From Spisula solida (taxonomy: Eukaryota > Mollusca > Bivalvia > Venerida > Mactridae), in contig OX365949.1 of the NCBI GenBank assembly GCA_947247005.1, positions 816,001-880,000 on the forward strand: 64,000 nt of DNA, in the 5' to 3' direction. Both the position numbers and the translations under genes were made by a program. The notes under the pieces are model-generated. The model searched no databases. It was given only the letters and a program-made list of their open reading frames with translations, and was not told the origin of the DNA. Below are positions 10,634 through 22,553 of the stretch, piece after piece; positions within the stretch are counted from its first letter, which is position 1, and every line of letters begins with the position of its first letter.

Positions 10634-13467
10634 AGTTGGAGTTCACACTCTTCATGACTGCTTCATATTTTTCTTTGGTCAAATTACACACACCATTGTC
10701 TGCAAAATAAGACGGACATAAACAAGCAACAGCCAGATTTCCAAACAAGTTCCAATACTCTGCTAAAACAACTTGGTCCTGTCTTGTTATGAGCTTTCAT
10801 ACGCTGATGAACATTACTGTTTCATGATCATAGAGTATTTTTGGATAAATATCAACCCACTAGTTTAAAGCCACAGTATCTCTCCGAAGGTGTTTTTTCG
10901 ATCATCCAGTAAATAGAGTAATAACAAGGAATCAGGATATATTTCATAAAATACCAATAATTGACGACAGAATGTTTAGTATATCTGTCGAAATAGAATG
11001 CAAAATCACATTTAGTCAAATGTATGGATGACAAAAGACTAATTTTGTAAGAGTTTCTTCCCTTTGATTATGAATTATGCATTTTTTGTTTACAATTCAT
11101 TATTTTGTAAACAAACAAACTTGAGGTTGTATTTCGTTTTATTCCATAGTATGGTGCTTTCCACCCTTGGGACTCAACTAAACTAAATGCTTTTTGAAAA
11201 TAGCCGTTTAAGGCCTAATGTGGCTTTAATTGGCACCAAATGACCCGATCCTATGCTCCATGGTTCTCTTACGAACGTCATAAACTTACGTCCAAATTCA
11301 ACAACAGTTCTACAAATTGTGGTAAAGTGATCTGCAATACTAACTGAGATTTAGGTAACGAACTCATACGAACCATAAGTATATGTCTCCTATTTGGGGT
11401 TGTTGAAGCATGTAAATGTACATATATAAAGACTTTGAATTTGAGCGTAAGTATAAAACAGTACCAAATTGATTCCTGGTCCCCACAAAACCAGTTCCAT
11501 ATGCCGTAGCTAGTGATCACCATAACCCTCTCCCAATGTCAAACTAGTGTATAGGTCTTCTGTATTACATTTAAATACAAGTAGTATTACTTTACAGTAA
11601 ATGAAAGTAAAAATGTTTCACTGTAAATAGTTGACTGTAAATAGTTCACTGTGTCACATGACGCACACTTATTCACGGTGAACTATTTTAATATTTACCT
11701 TCCCAGTCGATTCATATTTATGTTTTCGGAGAAATGGGAAATTCCAAATTTGTCACATCATTAGTTAATGTAAATAAAACACTCATGTCAACACTGATGA
11801 CTTCATAGTCATTCATTTTATACTATATTTAGTCTATATTGATGGAATATTTATATGTTTACAACCCTGTGACCAAGATGTTATTTCCCATTACTACATG
11901 ATGCACGCTTCATTGTACACAATTATTTATAGTATGTTAGCTTTATGTACATTTTGCATCTAATATATTTATTGTCTCCAATTTTCTTAAGATTAGCATA
12001 CATGATAATTCGTATCATTTCATACGAGTACAGTAACACTTGGTTATTGTATATAGAGCGTTTAACAATTCCTGGGGTCTGTTTTATCAAACTTGAATTC
12101 TTAATTATTCTTTAAAACCTACATATTATTGAGAACATATGTGGTTTGTATGAGCTCGTTAACTAAAGCATACTAGTAATTAGTATTGAACGACCTTTTA
12201 TCACAACTTGGAAACGTTTTTATGTCATAAAGATTACTGTAAGTGCTTTGGTAAATCGGTACCCTGGTGACTGGACTTTTTAATGCGGCTTATCATTATT
12301 CGCTCTATCGATATAACGAATTGTGCTATAAAACAAGATCCCAACATACGTAGAGTTAACTGGGACTGAGAAGCAGATATGAATTCGCTATATGCGATAT
12401 TGTAATACAATGTACATTTCAAACAGCCAGCAGGTCTGATAGGTCTGACACCCATGTGACAATATACATGTAGTGAATGTGAGTCAATAAGCGGAAGTCA
12501 TTAGCTGAAGTTGTTCAGTATTATCAAATAAAAATAAACACTAAAAAAAATAACCTTAATGTATTATAAACGAAACCGATCCGTGTCACAGTGTGCCTTG
12601 ACACACTCTACATATTTATAATACACATAAAACAGTAGGAAAATTACCTGAATACGTATAATTTCTCCTTAAAATGACGATTCACTGTATACATGTATAT
12701 TGGGAAAACACCCTGTATTGGGATGTATCTATTTTTGTTTACACTCAGCTAGTCATACAAATAACGTTAGTTTAAACCTTTTTGAATCGATCTGAATAAA
12801 TGAGCAATGTAATTAGATACCGAATATGTAAAATATACTATTTGTGTACGGGGATCCGTATTCAGACTATGCATTGTAATATAATATTTCAGAGTTTTGG
12901 TCTGATTCATTGTATACCTATAATAACCTGAAGAGAAGAATTAATTAAAGGTAAATTGCGAAATGTACCAGTATGGGCTAGTTTTCGATTATCAATCACC
13001 GGTTCAGTATCAATCATCTAGTATACACGAAAATACCCTAAAAGAATTTACGTTTTCTATGAATAGCTTTGAAGTCATATTTACGCATTATTTACTATAT
13101 ACTTACTTTTATACCCATAAGCTGTTTTTGCAATACAGGAAGTTCTCTTATATTGTGAATGAAAACAAAAGACAATTTGTAATATTTTGACGAGTCGAGT
13201 CCGACCACTTATCAAGCCCTTAAAGAATGCAAATATTTAATGACTATGCAGAGCCCTATCAGTGAAATTAGGGATGCTTAAAATCTTAAATTTAGGGTTC
13301 CCGTATTTGAGAACTCTAGTTATAATTATGTTATCACATTTCAAGGTAAAATTTGGATGTATGTCTTTGTTTAACCGACTTATGCTGTCGGACTTAGCTC
13401 CAATATCGTAAGTATCAAATTCCAACCAACAATCAAAAGTCAACACAATTAATTCATCATGTTTACA
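10634..13467. other. No gene recognised
   Basis: AT-rich sequence containing only short open frames (under 85 codons) without recognisable motifs. A few short repeated phrases occur near 11,610-11,670 (ttcactgtaaatag, ttgactgtaaatag, ttcactgtgtca). The first few hundred bases, to about 11,000, would hold the promoter of the minus-strand membrane-protein gene, but no clear TATA was assigned. Confidence 0.5.
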
Positions 13468-13680
13468 GCCGCGGTCGTGGTCCAGTGGTTAGTGTGCTTT
13501 ATTTGTAACCCGACGGTCCGGGTTCGATTCCGGTCCGGGTCGACGAAAAACTCGGGTTTCCTCCACATGTGGAGAAGTTGCTGGTTTCTTGTGGAAGGAT
13601 AAGTTCATACTTGTAATAAACTAGTTAGGTGAATCATCCACGTGAAAAATCGTTGAGACCGACTAAAGATGATAAACATA
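13468..13680 (+). mobile_element. tRNA-derived SINE-like element
   Basis: The head resembles a tRNA gene with a pol III A box (tggtccagtggttag, about 13478-13492) and B box (ggttcgattcc, about 13520-13530), but the acceptor stem is imperfect. It is followed by a non-tRNA body with the palindromic core ctccacatgtggag at about 13561-13574. The same core, with the following aagttg, recurs at 28378, which supports an interspersed family. The 3' end is approximate. Confidence 0.65.
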
Positions 13681-13966
13681 TTTTTACCAACAGATTCAAT
13701 TTTCATACAGAACTCTGTTTGGTTTTCATTGAACGCACTTTGGTGCGGATCATTGAACAGATGTATGTTATCGATGCTATGAAACTGTTTTGTCCTAAAT
13801 TTTGACTTTTAGACTTTATTATTTGCTTTCAATGGATTTTGGAGATTTTTCAGTGAAAATAACAGTGAAATTACCACTTTGTTATTTTCACTGTTTTTAA
13901 GCTGGTTCCAGTATCATGCAGAAAAAGAAACGTAACGCCAACGGCACCGGGCTTAAAAATATGCGT

Positions 13967-13984
13967 TACGTCATAATGACGTCA
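13967..13984. promoter_or_regulatory. Paired CRE/ATF-like sites
   Basis: TTACGTCA, then a perfect TGACGTCA palindrome at 13977-13984, about ten bases apart. They sit in a non-coding stretch rich in CG-containing motifs. No transcription unit was assigned to them; chance occurrence is possible. Confidence 0.3.
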
Positions 13985-14069
13985 TAATTCTCACGTCGTG
14001 ATGTTCCAATTGCAACGTGATTTTTTCCAATTAAGCCAATTACGGCACATTTTACGAGAAATTGAGGCA

Positions 14070-14225
14070 TATAATAAACAGAAAATTTGTTGATTTTTGG
14101 TGTAAGATCAATTTAATTTCACTCGTGATCACAGAAAATTAAATTTATATTGATTTTCTGTAATCACTCGGTGAAATAAAATTCGATCTTACACCAAAAT
14201 CAACAAATATCCTCTATTTAATAAC
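14070..14225. mobile_element. Near-palindromic fold-back (MITE-like) element
   Basis: The left arm, atttgttgatttttggtg onward from 14085, pairs with the right arm ending ...caccaaaatcaacaaat near 14208. Inner arms (gtgatcacagaaaat / attttctgtaatcac) continue the pairing to a short AT-rich loop near 14150. It has no coding capacity. A fold-back or miniature inverted-repeat transposon is the likely explanation. Confidence 0.65.
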
Positions 14226-14695
14226 GTGAAAGAAGAGTAGAGATTAATCGGTCTGTGATATATTCGTGCGTACGTGACAATTGTAACTTTACATTAAACT
14301 AAAGCACACAAGTCTATTCGATGGTTTCAACGTTGACTAACAGAAAGAACATGCAATAAGAAATAATGTATTTAATACAGCCTTCAACCAGATTAATAAT
14401 ACTTAAAACAGTGGTATGTATATACCGAGCGATGAAGAATACAAGGAAACACAAGTGAGTTAAATAGCGTGCATTTTGTCGGGGGGGGGGGTATATCCGA
14501 ATTTCATACTTCCCGTCTAATAATATGCAAGGATGTACCAGTATTGTCATTGTTTGAAGCAGAGAATAGAACCAGGGGACTAAATTGACTTTTCTATGGC
14601 ATTTCATCATGGCGAAGGATACCCTCACGATTGAAGTTTCAATAAAGACATATTTAAGTTGTAGAACTTCGTTCTTAAAGTTGTAGGCCTACATA
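14226..14695. other. No gene recognised
   Basis: Contains a run of ten G at about 14481-14490 and chance open frames only. Nothing else was recognised. Confidence 0.45.
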
Positions 14696-15075
14696 CAGCG
14701 GCGATATCTCAGTGGTAAAGCACTGGGTCTGTCAATTCAGAGGTAGTGGGTTCAATCCCCGGCATGGTAACTGGACATGTCGGAAATATTTATATTTTCC
14801 GCTATATCTGACCGTGTGTAGTGCAAAGTATCAGGGTAAAGGTGCCAGGAAGCTGTGAATCGGTGTTATACACCGGGCACAAATTAAAGAACCAAACTGT
14901 TTATTCGAAATAAGAGCTAGGCGCACTTTTGCAACGCCGGACATGCCTGTGGCTAATGTCTCTCTCTCACTTCAGGAGCTTTCTCAGTCTGTTCTTCGAG
15001 TCAGATAATGCTGTATCTGTACTGGTAGAGGATGCATCTGCGCCCGTGTGGCTGCAACAGTTATTAAAGTGTTTT
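14696..15075 (+). mobile_element. tRNA-derived SINE-like element
   Basis: The tRNA-like head starts at about 14697, with an A box (tatctcagtggtaaagc, about 14705-14721) and B box (gggttcaatccc, about 14749-14760). The tRNA body would be about 72 bases. A body of about 300 bases follows, with a self-complementary hairpin ggtgttatacacc at about 14862-14874. The element differs from the SINE at 13468. The 3' limit is uncertain. Confidence 0.65.
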
Positions 15076-16124
15076 TGAACGTGTGTTCGCATGAAAAAGG
15101 CTGGTATATTTTATTTTACATACTACATGTAGTTAGATTAGTAAATCAGACTTAAATATAGAGTATATTGTAGCTTACTTATATTCATTAAAAATCCTCA
15201 AAAATAACTTTAATACATCGTGAGTGAGTTAATTTTGTGATTAGGTTGTTCAACGAAACCAACGAAAATATCTCCTCAACGAATACTGATGGCTTTACAT
15301 CTTAAATCATTCTGTAATTGTTTTTGGCTCGTGTCAGGGATACGTACACAGCTGTAATATATTTCGTGTAATACGATGCCATAATGACGCAAAATAATGA
15401 ACATAATCATAGCTTATAATTACGTGTTAATAGCGAGTTTATTATTTTATTTAGACGATTTTTGAATAGAATGTTTAATGTATTATTTGCACCTCGATCA
15501 ATAATTAGCAGTTCATTCAAACCGAGTTCAAGGGTACGCACAAAAATACGTAAGAACTATTTTCAATGAAATGAATCGTTGGTTTGAATCAATTTTATTA
15601 CGAACATAGTTGGGTTTTTTATGAAATAATATGTCCCTCAGTGGAAAAATTATTTCCTGGCTCTATTTAGTAAATGTTTTCTGCCAACTTTGAAGTTGAC
15701 TATTTCACCGAGAGCCAATTGGATATAAAAAGCCTGATGATCATGGGTTCGTCATTCATCAACCTGGATAGACTCCGGAATCAAAGATTAAACCAAAACC
15801 AAACGTTGCAGAAATCACACTTTGTGGACTATATTACTCAGGTATCTAGATTTAAAGCATTTATCAGATGATCATGTAGCTTCAATACGGTTGTTTAATG
15901 TATTCTTCTGACCAAAACGTTTGGAATAACCAGCCTATGTAGAGTTTGTACTCACTATACAAGGGTCTTGTCCCTTTTCAAGATATTTGATACAAATGTT
16001 TTAGTTACCTGTGGAGTAAAGGGCTAGATAAAAGTTTTAATACACATGTATATCTACATCAGTAGTACTAATGACATATATAATGACATCAAGTCACAAT
16101 CCCCATACGCACTCTTGTGACGTT
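15076..16124. other. No coding gene recognised; candidate TATA box
   Basis: AT-rich. A TATA-like ATATAAAAAG lies at about 15723-15732, 700 bases upstream of the first coding exon at 16428. A possible donor (ctcag/gtatct) follows at about 15841. This could be a promoter and non-coding first exon for the gene at 16428, but only by position. Otherwise nothing was seen. Confidence 0.3.
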
Positions 16125-16192
16125 ATTATCATATTATAATTATTATTATCACTATTATGATTATTATTATTATATTATTATTATTATTTACG
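16125..16192 (+). repeat. Imperfect (ATT)n microsatellite
   Basis: A run of att/atta trinucleotides with interruptions (tattatcat, cactattatg), AT-only in its second half. Confidence 0.85.
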
Positions 16193-16427
16193 ACTTCTAA
16201 GAGAGGTAGCACAGTTGGGATACCCAATATATACTTTGAATCTACATTTGTGTTCAAGTTTAACTTAAAATCGTAGAAAAATGGCATCATCTACACGCAT
16301 AAAAAACCTTTATTACAATAAATAAGATTTCACTTGATACCATTGATTGAATACAAATGCGTAACTTTTTTCTCATTGAATTGTAGCGGAACATATCTGG
16401 ACATTTTACTCCCAAGTATTCCATATG

Positions 16428-17417
16428 ATGGTTTGGGGTGTGGGATTCAGTATGTCATGGAGCAGTAATGCTACATCTTCCAGTCAGTGAGTATTCTATA
16501 CAGATAAACACATCTTACTTCTCTACACTAGTACATGGCTTAAAGTTTGAAATTCAGAAAAATCCGAAATCTTCAAAAATCGACAATTTTATCATGATAG
16601 TAACAATAAAAAACAGGCTTTTTGGTACTCTTAAAAACCTGAAGTTCAGGCATGTGCCTAAAAGCTTTCACCCATTTAAATATACTTATATTATGTTCAT
16701 TGTTAAATCTGCTACATACATTCCTGATGACGATTACCACGACGAGAGGTGAAACCAGAGTTGCCCTTATAAGGTGAGGACCGTAAACAAGTTGTTAGAA
16801 TTTGTGGCGCAACACCTTTGCTAAAAAGCTATCTTTGTTGTACGTGTTATGTTGTTTGAATTTATCTAGCGATGCAGTATACCACAGGAATTTGAAATTC
16901 TATCCATAAAATTATATATACATATAGAGCGATTTTGATTAGATCGACTGCTATGATAGTTTATGGATGGAATTTCAAATTCCTGTGGGTATACAATATG
17001 TTCAGATCCATTTAGTATTTTGCAACTGTGGTTTTATAGCCTGGGAACTTGACTAACCACTGATGTATGAGGACGGTTTAGAACCAGGGACCGTACATAA
17101 GAACTAGTACATGTATATACGTTCCTGGTTTAGACCAAAGAAAGTCAGGCCAATTTTAATGTATAACTTTGTTTCCCTTTTCTAGAGCTCATAGCAGAAG
17201 CGCAACAATGGGACAACACGTGAACACATGTACGGCTGGTCATACTGGGTTTGGGAACCGAGGTTTATTTAACAAACATTACACAAACCATTGTCCAGGC
17301 TGTAGACGAGACAGGTCACACTCCACGTGGGGTAACAGTGCCAATGGTTCCGGTGCGCTCACATTCATATCATTATTCACAGGGACTACTCGTGCAAAGA
17401 AAAGTTTGTGGGGCTGA
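16428..17417 (+). CDS. WG-rich HCCC mini-protein, paralogue A (two exons)
   Basis: Exon 1 is 16428-16486, donor GTGAGT at 16487. Exon 2 is 17186-17417, acceptor tctag. The join is phase 2 (CA+A) and gives 96 residues. The N-terminus MVWGVGF...SW is Trp-rich. The core H31-x3-C35-x20-C56-PG-C59 looks like a one-site zinc-binding motif. It is followed by RRDRSH, a further WG (68-69), the hydrophobic ALTFISLF, and the C-terminal AKKSLWG. No signal peptide or long membrane segment is present, so a cytosolic or nuclear protein is expected. An in-frame ATG three bases upstream (16425) would add one Met. An acceptor-like ttgtag at 16381-16386 suggests a non-coding exon further upstream. The family is not one I recognise. 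The exon pairing is supported by the shared phase and architecture of paralogue B. Confidence 0.8.
16877..16994. mobile_element. Near-palindromic fold-back element inside paralogue A intron
   Basis: The left arm tataccacaggaatttgaaa (from 16878) pairs with a right arm ending tttcaaattcctgtgggtat at about 16992. Arms of about 35 bases flank a spacer of about 45 bases. It lies entirely within the 699-base intron 16487-17185 and has no coding capacity. Confidence 0.7.
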
Positions 17418-17760
17418 CGGGAGAAAGGTTCCGGTGTGCAATATCTCGTGCAATATGTTGTTATATATGTTTCTGCAACAGGCGAAGATAACAGCATTCG
17501 ATATGTCAAATGCTATTAATTAAACCAGTGTGTGTCATTTCTTACTACTGGTATTAGAATGTTTTATTTTATATGTATGATGTGTACATTAACTTGTAAT
17601 TTTAGAGTTATGTACCCTGTTGACAACGTAGATTTAGCCATCCAGACCTTTGTGCTGCCGAATCTGGTGTTATTTCAGAAACCCTTCCAAGATATATACA
17701 ACCGTTAAACACGCTAGTTTTAAACCATTTCGTCTCTATCATTACAATAAATTATTGTTG

Positions 17761-17766
17761 AATAAA
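17761..17766 (+). terminator. Candidate polyadenylation signal, paralogue A
   Basis: AATAAA 344 bases after the stop codon of paralogue A, with a second partial signal (caataaatt) about 15 bases earlier. Confidence 0.4.
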
Positions 17767-18535
17767 AATTGTACAAAATGCGGTTTAAACTTGTTCGTTA
17801 CCGATTTATGAAACCATGGTTAGATTGTCACATTATCGCCCGGTTGGTCATATTTGGGTTCCCCGGCTATTACCATGTTTCTGAATGTTGGTCCCTGCGA
17901 ACCTTTAAACATATACTACGCCCATCTAAGCAAGTTACACCAGAAAATTGTTGATTCTATTTTGTGACCGCATTGGCTAAAAATCCGTAATTAGAGCCAT
18001 TGTGATAAAATTGCAGCAGAATATATCTATCTACTTTGAATTATACTTGAAAATACTAACAAAATACTGTTTTTGTTAAAAAACTGGAGTTTTTTATATT
18101 TAATATTGACGTGTCACGTAACAATGCAATACAAAGAGATATGTACAGCTGTAATTTTTTCACAATGGTTATCAATGCGTATGTTTTAGTCAATAATATC
18201 TGAAAAAGGATTTTAAAACGTTGTGTTGCTTTTGCCTGGTATATACTAACAAACTAGTATATAATTATATAGTGTTTAGTGTTGGTATGATACAATGAGT
18301 AACAAACTATTTAAAAATAGGACTTTAACACGAGTTCACTAAGTATGCCATTGTGTCATTCAATTTGGTCATTTATGTGTTGCCAATGATGTACAAAACA
18401 TTTTAGCATACGAGGGTGATCAATATATTCGAAGACTTTCATTCTAACTTTTTAATTATTGATTCTAGAACAATGAAATAACCAGGGTATGTAGATCTAT
18501 CAATTACCGACGGTTTTAATTATTTAATTATATTG
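17767..18535. other. No gene recognised
   Basis: AT-rich intergenic sequence downstream of paralogue A; only short frames without motifs. Confidence 0.5.
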
Positions 18536-18577
18536 TGACGTCACAATGGTATTGATGACGTCACTTATCGTGACCAA
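18536..18577. promoter_or_regulatory. Twin perfect CRE sites plus CCAAT box
   Basis: Two exact TGACGTCA palindromes at 18536-18543 and 18556-18563, 20 bases centre to centre, about two helical turns. CCAAT follows at about 18573-18577, then a CG-rich stretch (cagcacgcgccgtcg). CREB/ATF factors bind TGACGTCA. The site may mark the promoter of a distant first exon of paralogue B, but no start site was assigned. Confidence 0.45.
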
Positions 18578-21571
18578 TGTGCAGCACGCGCCGTCGAGTA
18601 TGACGGACAAAAAATAACCTCAAAGAAACGGCATGTCATTAAGATTAACGCCAAACTTGGAAAATCTTTGCGATATGTCAAATATGACTTGACCTACATG
18701 TATAAGGATTCTTTGCGCTCTAAATCAGTGAACTACACATGATTCCACTGTTTATGTGATCATAGGGATTCTGCCAAACGGATGCCGTTGTAATAATGAG
18801 AATAAATATAAGAATCTAGACCGCGGTAGGGACACTCCTCCTTAATTTGTGAGAAATAAGAGGCACAGTTCCGAACCATATGTTGCTGGCGAAATCTGCG
18901 ATCAGTATAGACTACAACATAATAAATATTTGAGTCTAGTTAAAAGGCGTCCTTTAGAAATTTCGCCCTAAACTTGTTAGGTCTTGCCTTCTTCATCATC
19001 GGGATTGTACAACCGTGTAAAGCCAGCCGCCTAGTTCCGAGTTTTATGTCGAACAACGCATCGATACTTTTTCTATTCCGCCTTACATTCCAGCGTTGGC
19101 TATTTATGACTTATTTTCATATTAAAAGTAAATCAATCGTAGGCATTGACCCGGATATGAGTTCAGAAAGAAGCTCGGTGCTGCTCAAACGGTGACGCTT
19201 AGAATGGCATCACGTGACGACGTCAAACGCCACGCACCCTTTCAAGCACAAAAATATTTTATAAACGCATTTGGTCCGAGATATCTTACTCTGAATTATT
19301 CTGATTTGATATCGAACCTTGCTGACAAAACAAAATTGCTAGATGAAAAGACTTCCAATATATTAATCACCCCTCGTAATATGTGCATTTACATATGAAG
19401 TTAACATACATTCGTACAATACGCATTTACTTGTAAGAGAACTCTTGTTGTCATGTGACACTGTGTATGCTTTATTGGACAAATATGTTGAAGCCTAAAA
19501 TAAACATTCTACTTATTTCTAAACATAGAACCACATCACGTAGTCTTGACACGGTGAGTGAGACCTGAAGTATATATAACAGTATCACCATTAAAACAAT
19601 GCCAGTCACTTCAGCATGGCCGGACCAAGATACATTTACGGGCGGAGCAATAAATACAACATCATCTAGGTTTATGTGTTCATGTCTATCTTTATCTACT
19701 AGTAATTCACATAATACATAGAATCTATGATTTTCCATATGTTTGCAGTATACAATATTAGGACAAGGGAACTCGATATTACAAGCTTCTTGTGCGAAAT
19801 AGTGTATGCTGTCAGAATCATTCCGAATAAATAGAAATAGTATTTTGACTTTAGACTGGTACCGCTTAGCTCATTTGCCTTACCATACCCCCCCCCCCCC
19901 CCCCGCTTGGCTACACTACTTTAAACGTGGCACCAGTCTAATTGACATTGTCACCGATGTCTGGTTCCCTGCTTATCTTTTTAACTCTATCGTCATAAGT
20001 AAAGTTTGAAAGTTTGATGATAATGACGACATAAGATGGTTGTGCTACTGCTGATGATACAACTGTGTCAAATATTGTGACTAGAGTACCCGAAAACCAG
20101 CACACGTTGCCAACAGTAAGAAACAACATCATTTTGTAGAATACCGTTCTTTCGTAAATCGTTTATGGAAGCACACAAAAAATACTGTATTTGAAGCCAT
20201 ACAGAAATAGTCTGGATTACCTCCCCTAGATCACTACGTGCTTTTACTTAGAATTCCGTTTGAGATTTTATCCAGTCACCTTCGACAAAATCGTGCAGAT
20301 AACAGGGTGCCGAATAAACTTTGAATTATTAAGGTCACCTGGTAACGTGACTAGTAATAATCCATCAACTGACCACGTGATCCGACGGACTACTTTTTAA
20401 ATAAGAGTCGCCGGTTGAAGTCCGTACACGGTGGCGAAATTGTTCTGCCATAAATGAACTGGCGGTTGATCCATTATTTTCTACGACATATCTGCGTCTA
20501 CATGACGTCTATCAAGAAATCCGACGTCCTTGTTTTTTTGACGTAACAGATGGAATGTGATATTTTCGCACTGGTTAATGAAAGAGTATCAATAGAGGTC
20601 CTAGTTTGATCACCTTTCTAAGCAGATTAAGTGACTAGATAAAGAGTATAATAGGTAAGTGACTGGATGGAGTGAAAGTATATCCGGATTTGCCTTCCTC
20701 CACCTTGCCGGATAAACTTACTCATCCACGTGACTTACCTAAGTAATTTACGTAAGTAAGTATTCTCTTTGTATATTTACTGTTTAAAAATGTACACCTA
20801 TTGCGTTCAGTTTAGAACAATCAATCGTTGAATGAAATCGGCCGTTTATTAGCATAGAGATTTAGTAAAAGGTTGACAAGAAGGCCTACTATCACGTGGA
20901 GCTGTCTTGTATCAAAACACTAAACTCTCCAAAAAATGTTTTCAAAATTATTTTTGGCGCCAATCATAGCACATTTATGGAAGCCAACAGGAATCCGGTG
21001 TCAAGGAGGTTATTCCCGGACTGAATTACATATTGGGGAAAAACTAAACAATCGTACGGAAAAAATGAACAGATAAGAATTAATAAAAATAATTTTACTA
21101 TTATATGACATACTTTCAGTGAAAGTGATACTTTTCGTTTACTTCCGATTGGAATAATACAAATACTCTAATAGAGCAAAACTGTCGAACGGTGTGATCA
21201 CAGACAATGATTTGTTGTTTGTCTATTATATTCAAGTTGTATTCATTCATTGTATATTTACGGGTATGGTGAAATTGTGACATAATGTCTTCATTATTTG
21301 TGAATATATATCATACATAAACAATAAAGACAAAGGGTAGCCGAAAGTATCGATACGACTTTGTAACACGAATGTAGTGATTTCGCAACTAGGTAAATAT
21401 TATTCTATATTATATTTAAACACTTTTACTCATTCTAATTTTTAATAAGTTCACTTATATACATTCTTGTAGCTCCTATAGTTTCTTATTGTCTTATTGT
21501 TTATCAAAAACCGATACATAAAATAAAATAAAATTGTTCTTCTTTGTTATTGTATCGTTCTGTTCTGTTTT
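18578..21571. other. No gene recognised; possible 5' region of paralogue B
   Basis: Contains a C17 run at 19888-19904 and scattered CACGTG/ACGTC motifs (for example atcacgtgacgacgtcaaac at 19209). A TATA-like ttttaaataag lies near 20393, with a good donor (atag/gtaagtgac) at about 20655, which could be a non-coding exon for paralogue B. None of this can be confirmed from sequence alone. Confidence 0.3.
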
Positions 21572-21989
21572 GTTATGCTCTGGTTCTATTCTTGTATGTT
21601 TGCTTCTGTTATGCTCTGGTTCTATTCTTGTATGTTTGCTTCTGTTATGCTCTGGTTCTATTCTTGTATGTTTGCTTCTGTTATGCTCTGGTTCTATTCT
21701 TGTATGTTTGCTTCTGTTATGCTCTGGTTCTATTCTTGTATGTTTGCTTCTGTTATGCTCTGGTTCTATTCTTGTATGTTTGCTTCTGTTATGTTCTGGT
21801 CCTATTCTTGTATGTTTGCTTCTGTTATGTTCTGGTCCTATTCTTGTATGTTTGCTTCTGTTATGCTCTGGTTCTATTCTTGTATGTTTGCTTCTGTTAT
21901 GCTCTGGTCCTATTCTTGTATGTTTGCTTCTGTTATGTTCTGGTCCTATTCTTGTATGTTTGCTTCTGTTATGTTATGGTTCTATTCTG
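21572..21989 (+). repeat. 36-bp minisatellite, about 11.6 copies
   Basis: The unit starts gttatgctctggttctattc and continues ttgtatgtttgcttct. It repeats every 36 bases from 21572 (21608, 21644, ... 21968). Two variant classes alternate in blocks (GCTCTGGTTC and GTTCTGGTCC). Because 36 is a multiple of three, all three plus-strand frames stay open; these are not taken as genes. Confidence 0.95.
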
Positions 21990-22254
21990 TTCTGTTCTGT
22001 TCTTTTGTCAAAATGTTTGATTATTTCATTCGTTCTAAATGTCTGTACTAATTTAATGTTGGTTCTTATTTTGCCTTTTGCAACTATTATATTTATTGCC
22101 ATTTGGATATACAGTCGGTCTTGTCCGTAAAGATCCCACAGGGGATCAGCAAATATGTGCTTGTTGATGGTTGTTCTCTCTGAACAGGTTAAATATCATT
22201 GAAAAACCCTGATTGGAGATACGATCAGTGATCTTTACAAAAGTGGCATTTGCT

Positions 22255-22395
22255 CGTATGTTGCCTTTAAAAAATGATAACAAATCGGACAGGGAATGCA
22301 GCATTTAACAGAAACAGAACGAAACTTGGCGCCAAACAATAACACACAAGAAAGAAAATTAGCAGACCAAAAGTACAAGTCACACTAACAAAAAG
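22255..22395 (+). repeat. Interspersed repeat family copy 1 (GACAGGGAAGGCAGCA type)
   Basis: Contains ataacaaatcggacagggaa then tgcagcatttaacag, a block shared with 25262, 28513 and, in reverse, 46907-46966. Probably a SINE-like or non-autonomous element; termini unknown. Confidence 0.5.
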
Positions 22396-22553
22396 AAATG
22401 AACAAGGGCAAAGTAAACTTAACAGCTATAAAGTCCTTCCTTCGTGTGTCTGTTTGGTTCAATATGTTTGATTTGCATTTTGTCATTGTCATATTATATA
22501 ATACTATACCTGTATATTTACCAGCCTCAATATTTCAATCAAGCACATTCACT

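Noticed and set aside
13468..13540. Genuine tRNA gene
   Set aside because: A and B boxes are present but stems are imperfect and a SINE body shared with another locus follows.
16438..16752. 104-codon plus-strand frame overlapping paralogue A exon 1
   Set aside because: Shadow frame running from the coding exon into the intron.
21534..22130. Three overlapping frames of 158-198 codons
   Set aside because: They exist only because the 36-bp satellite unit is a multiple of three.
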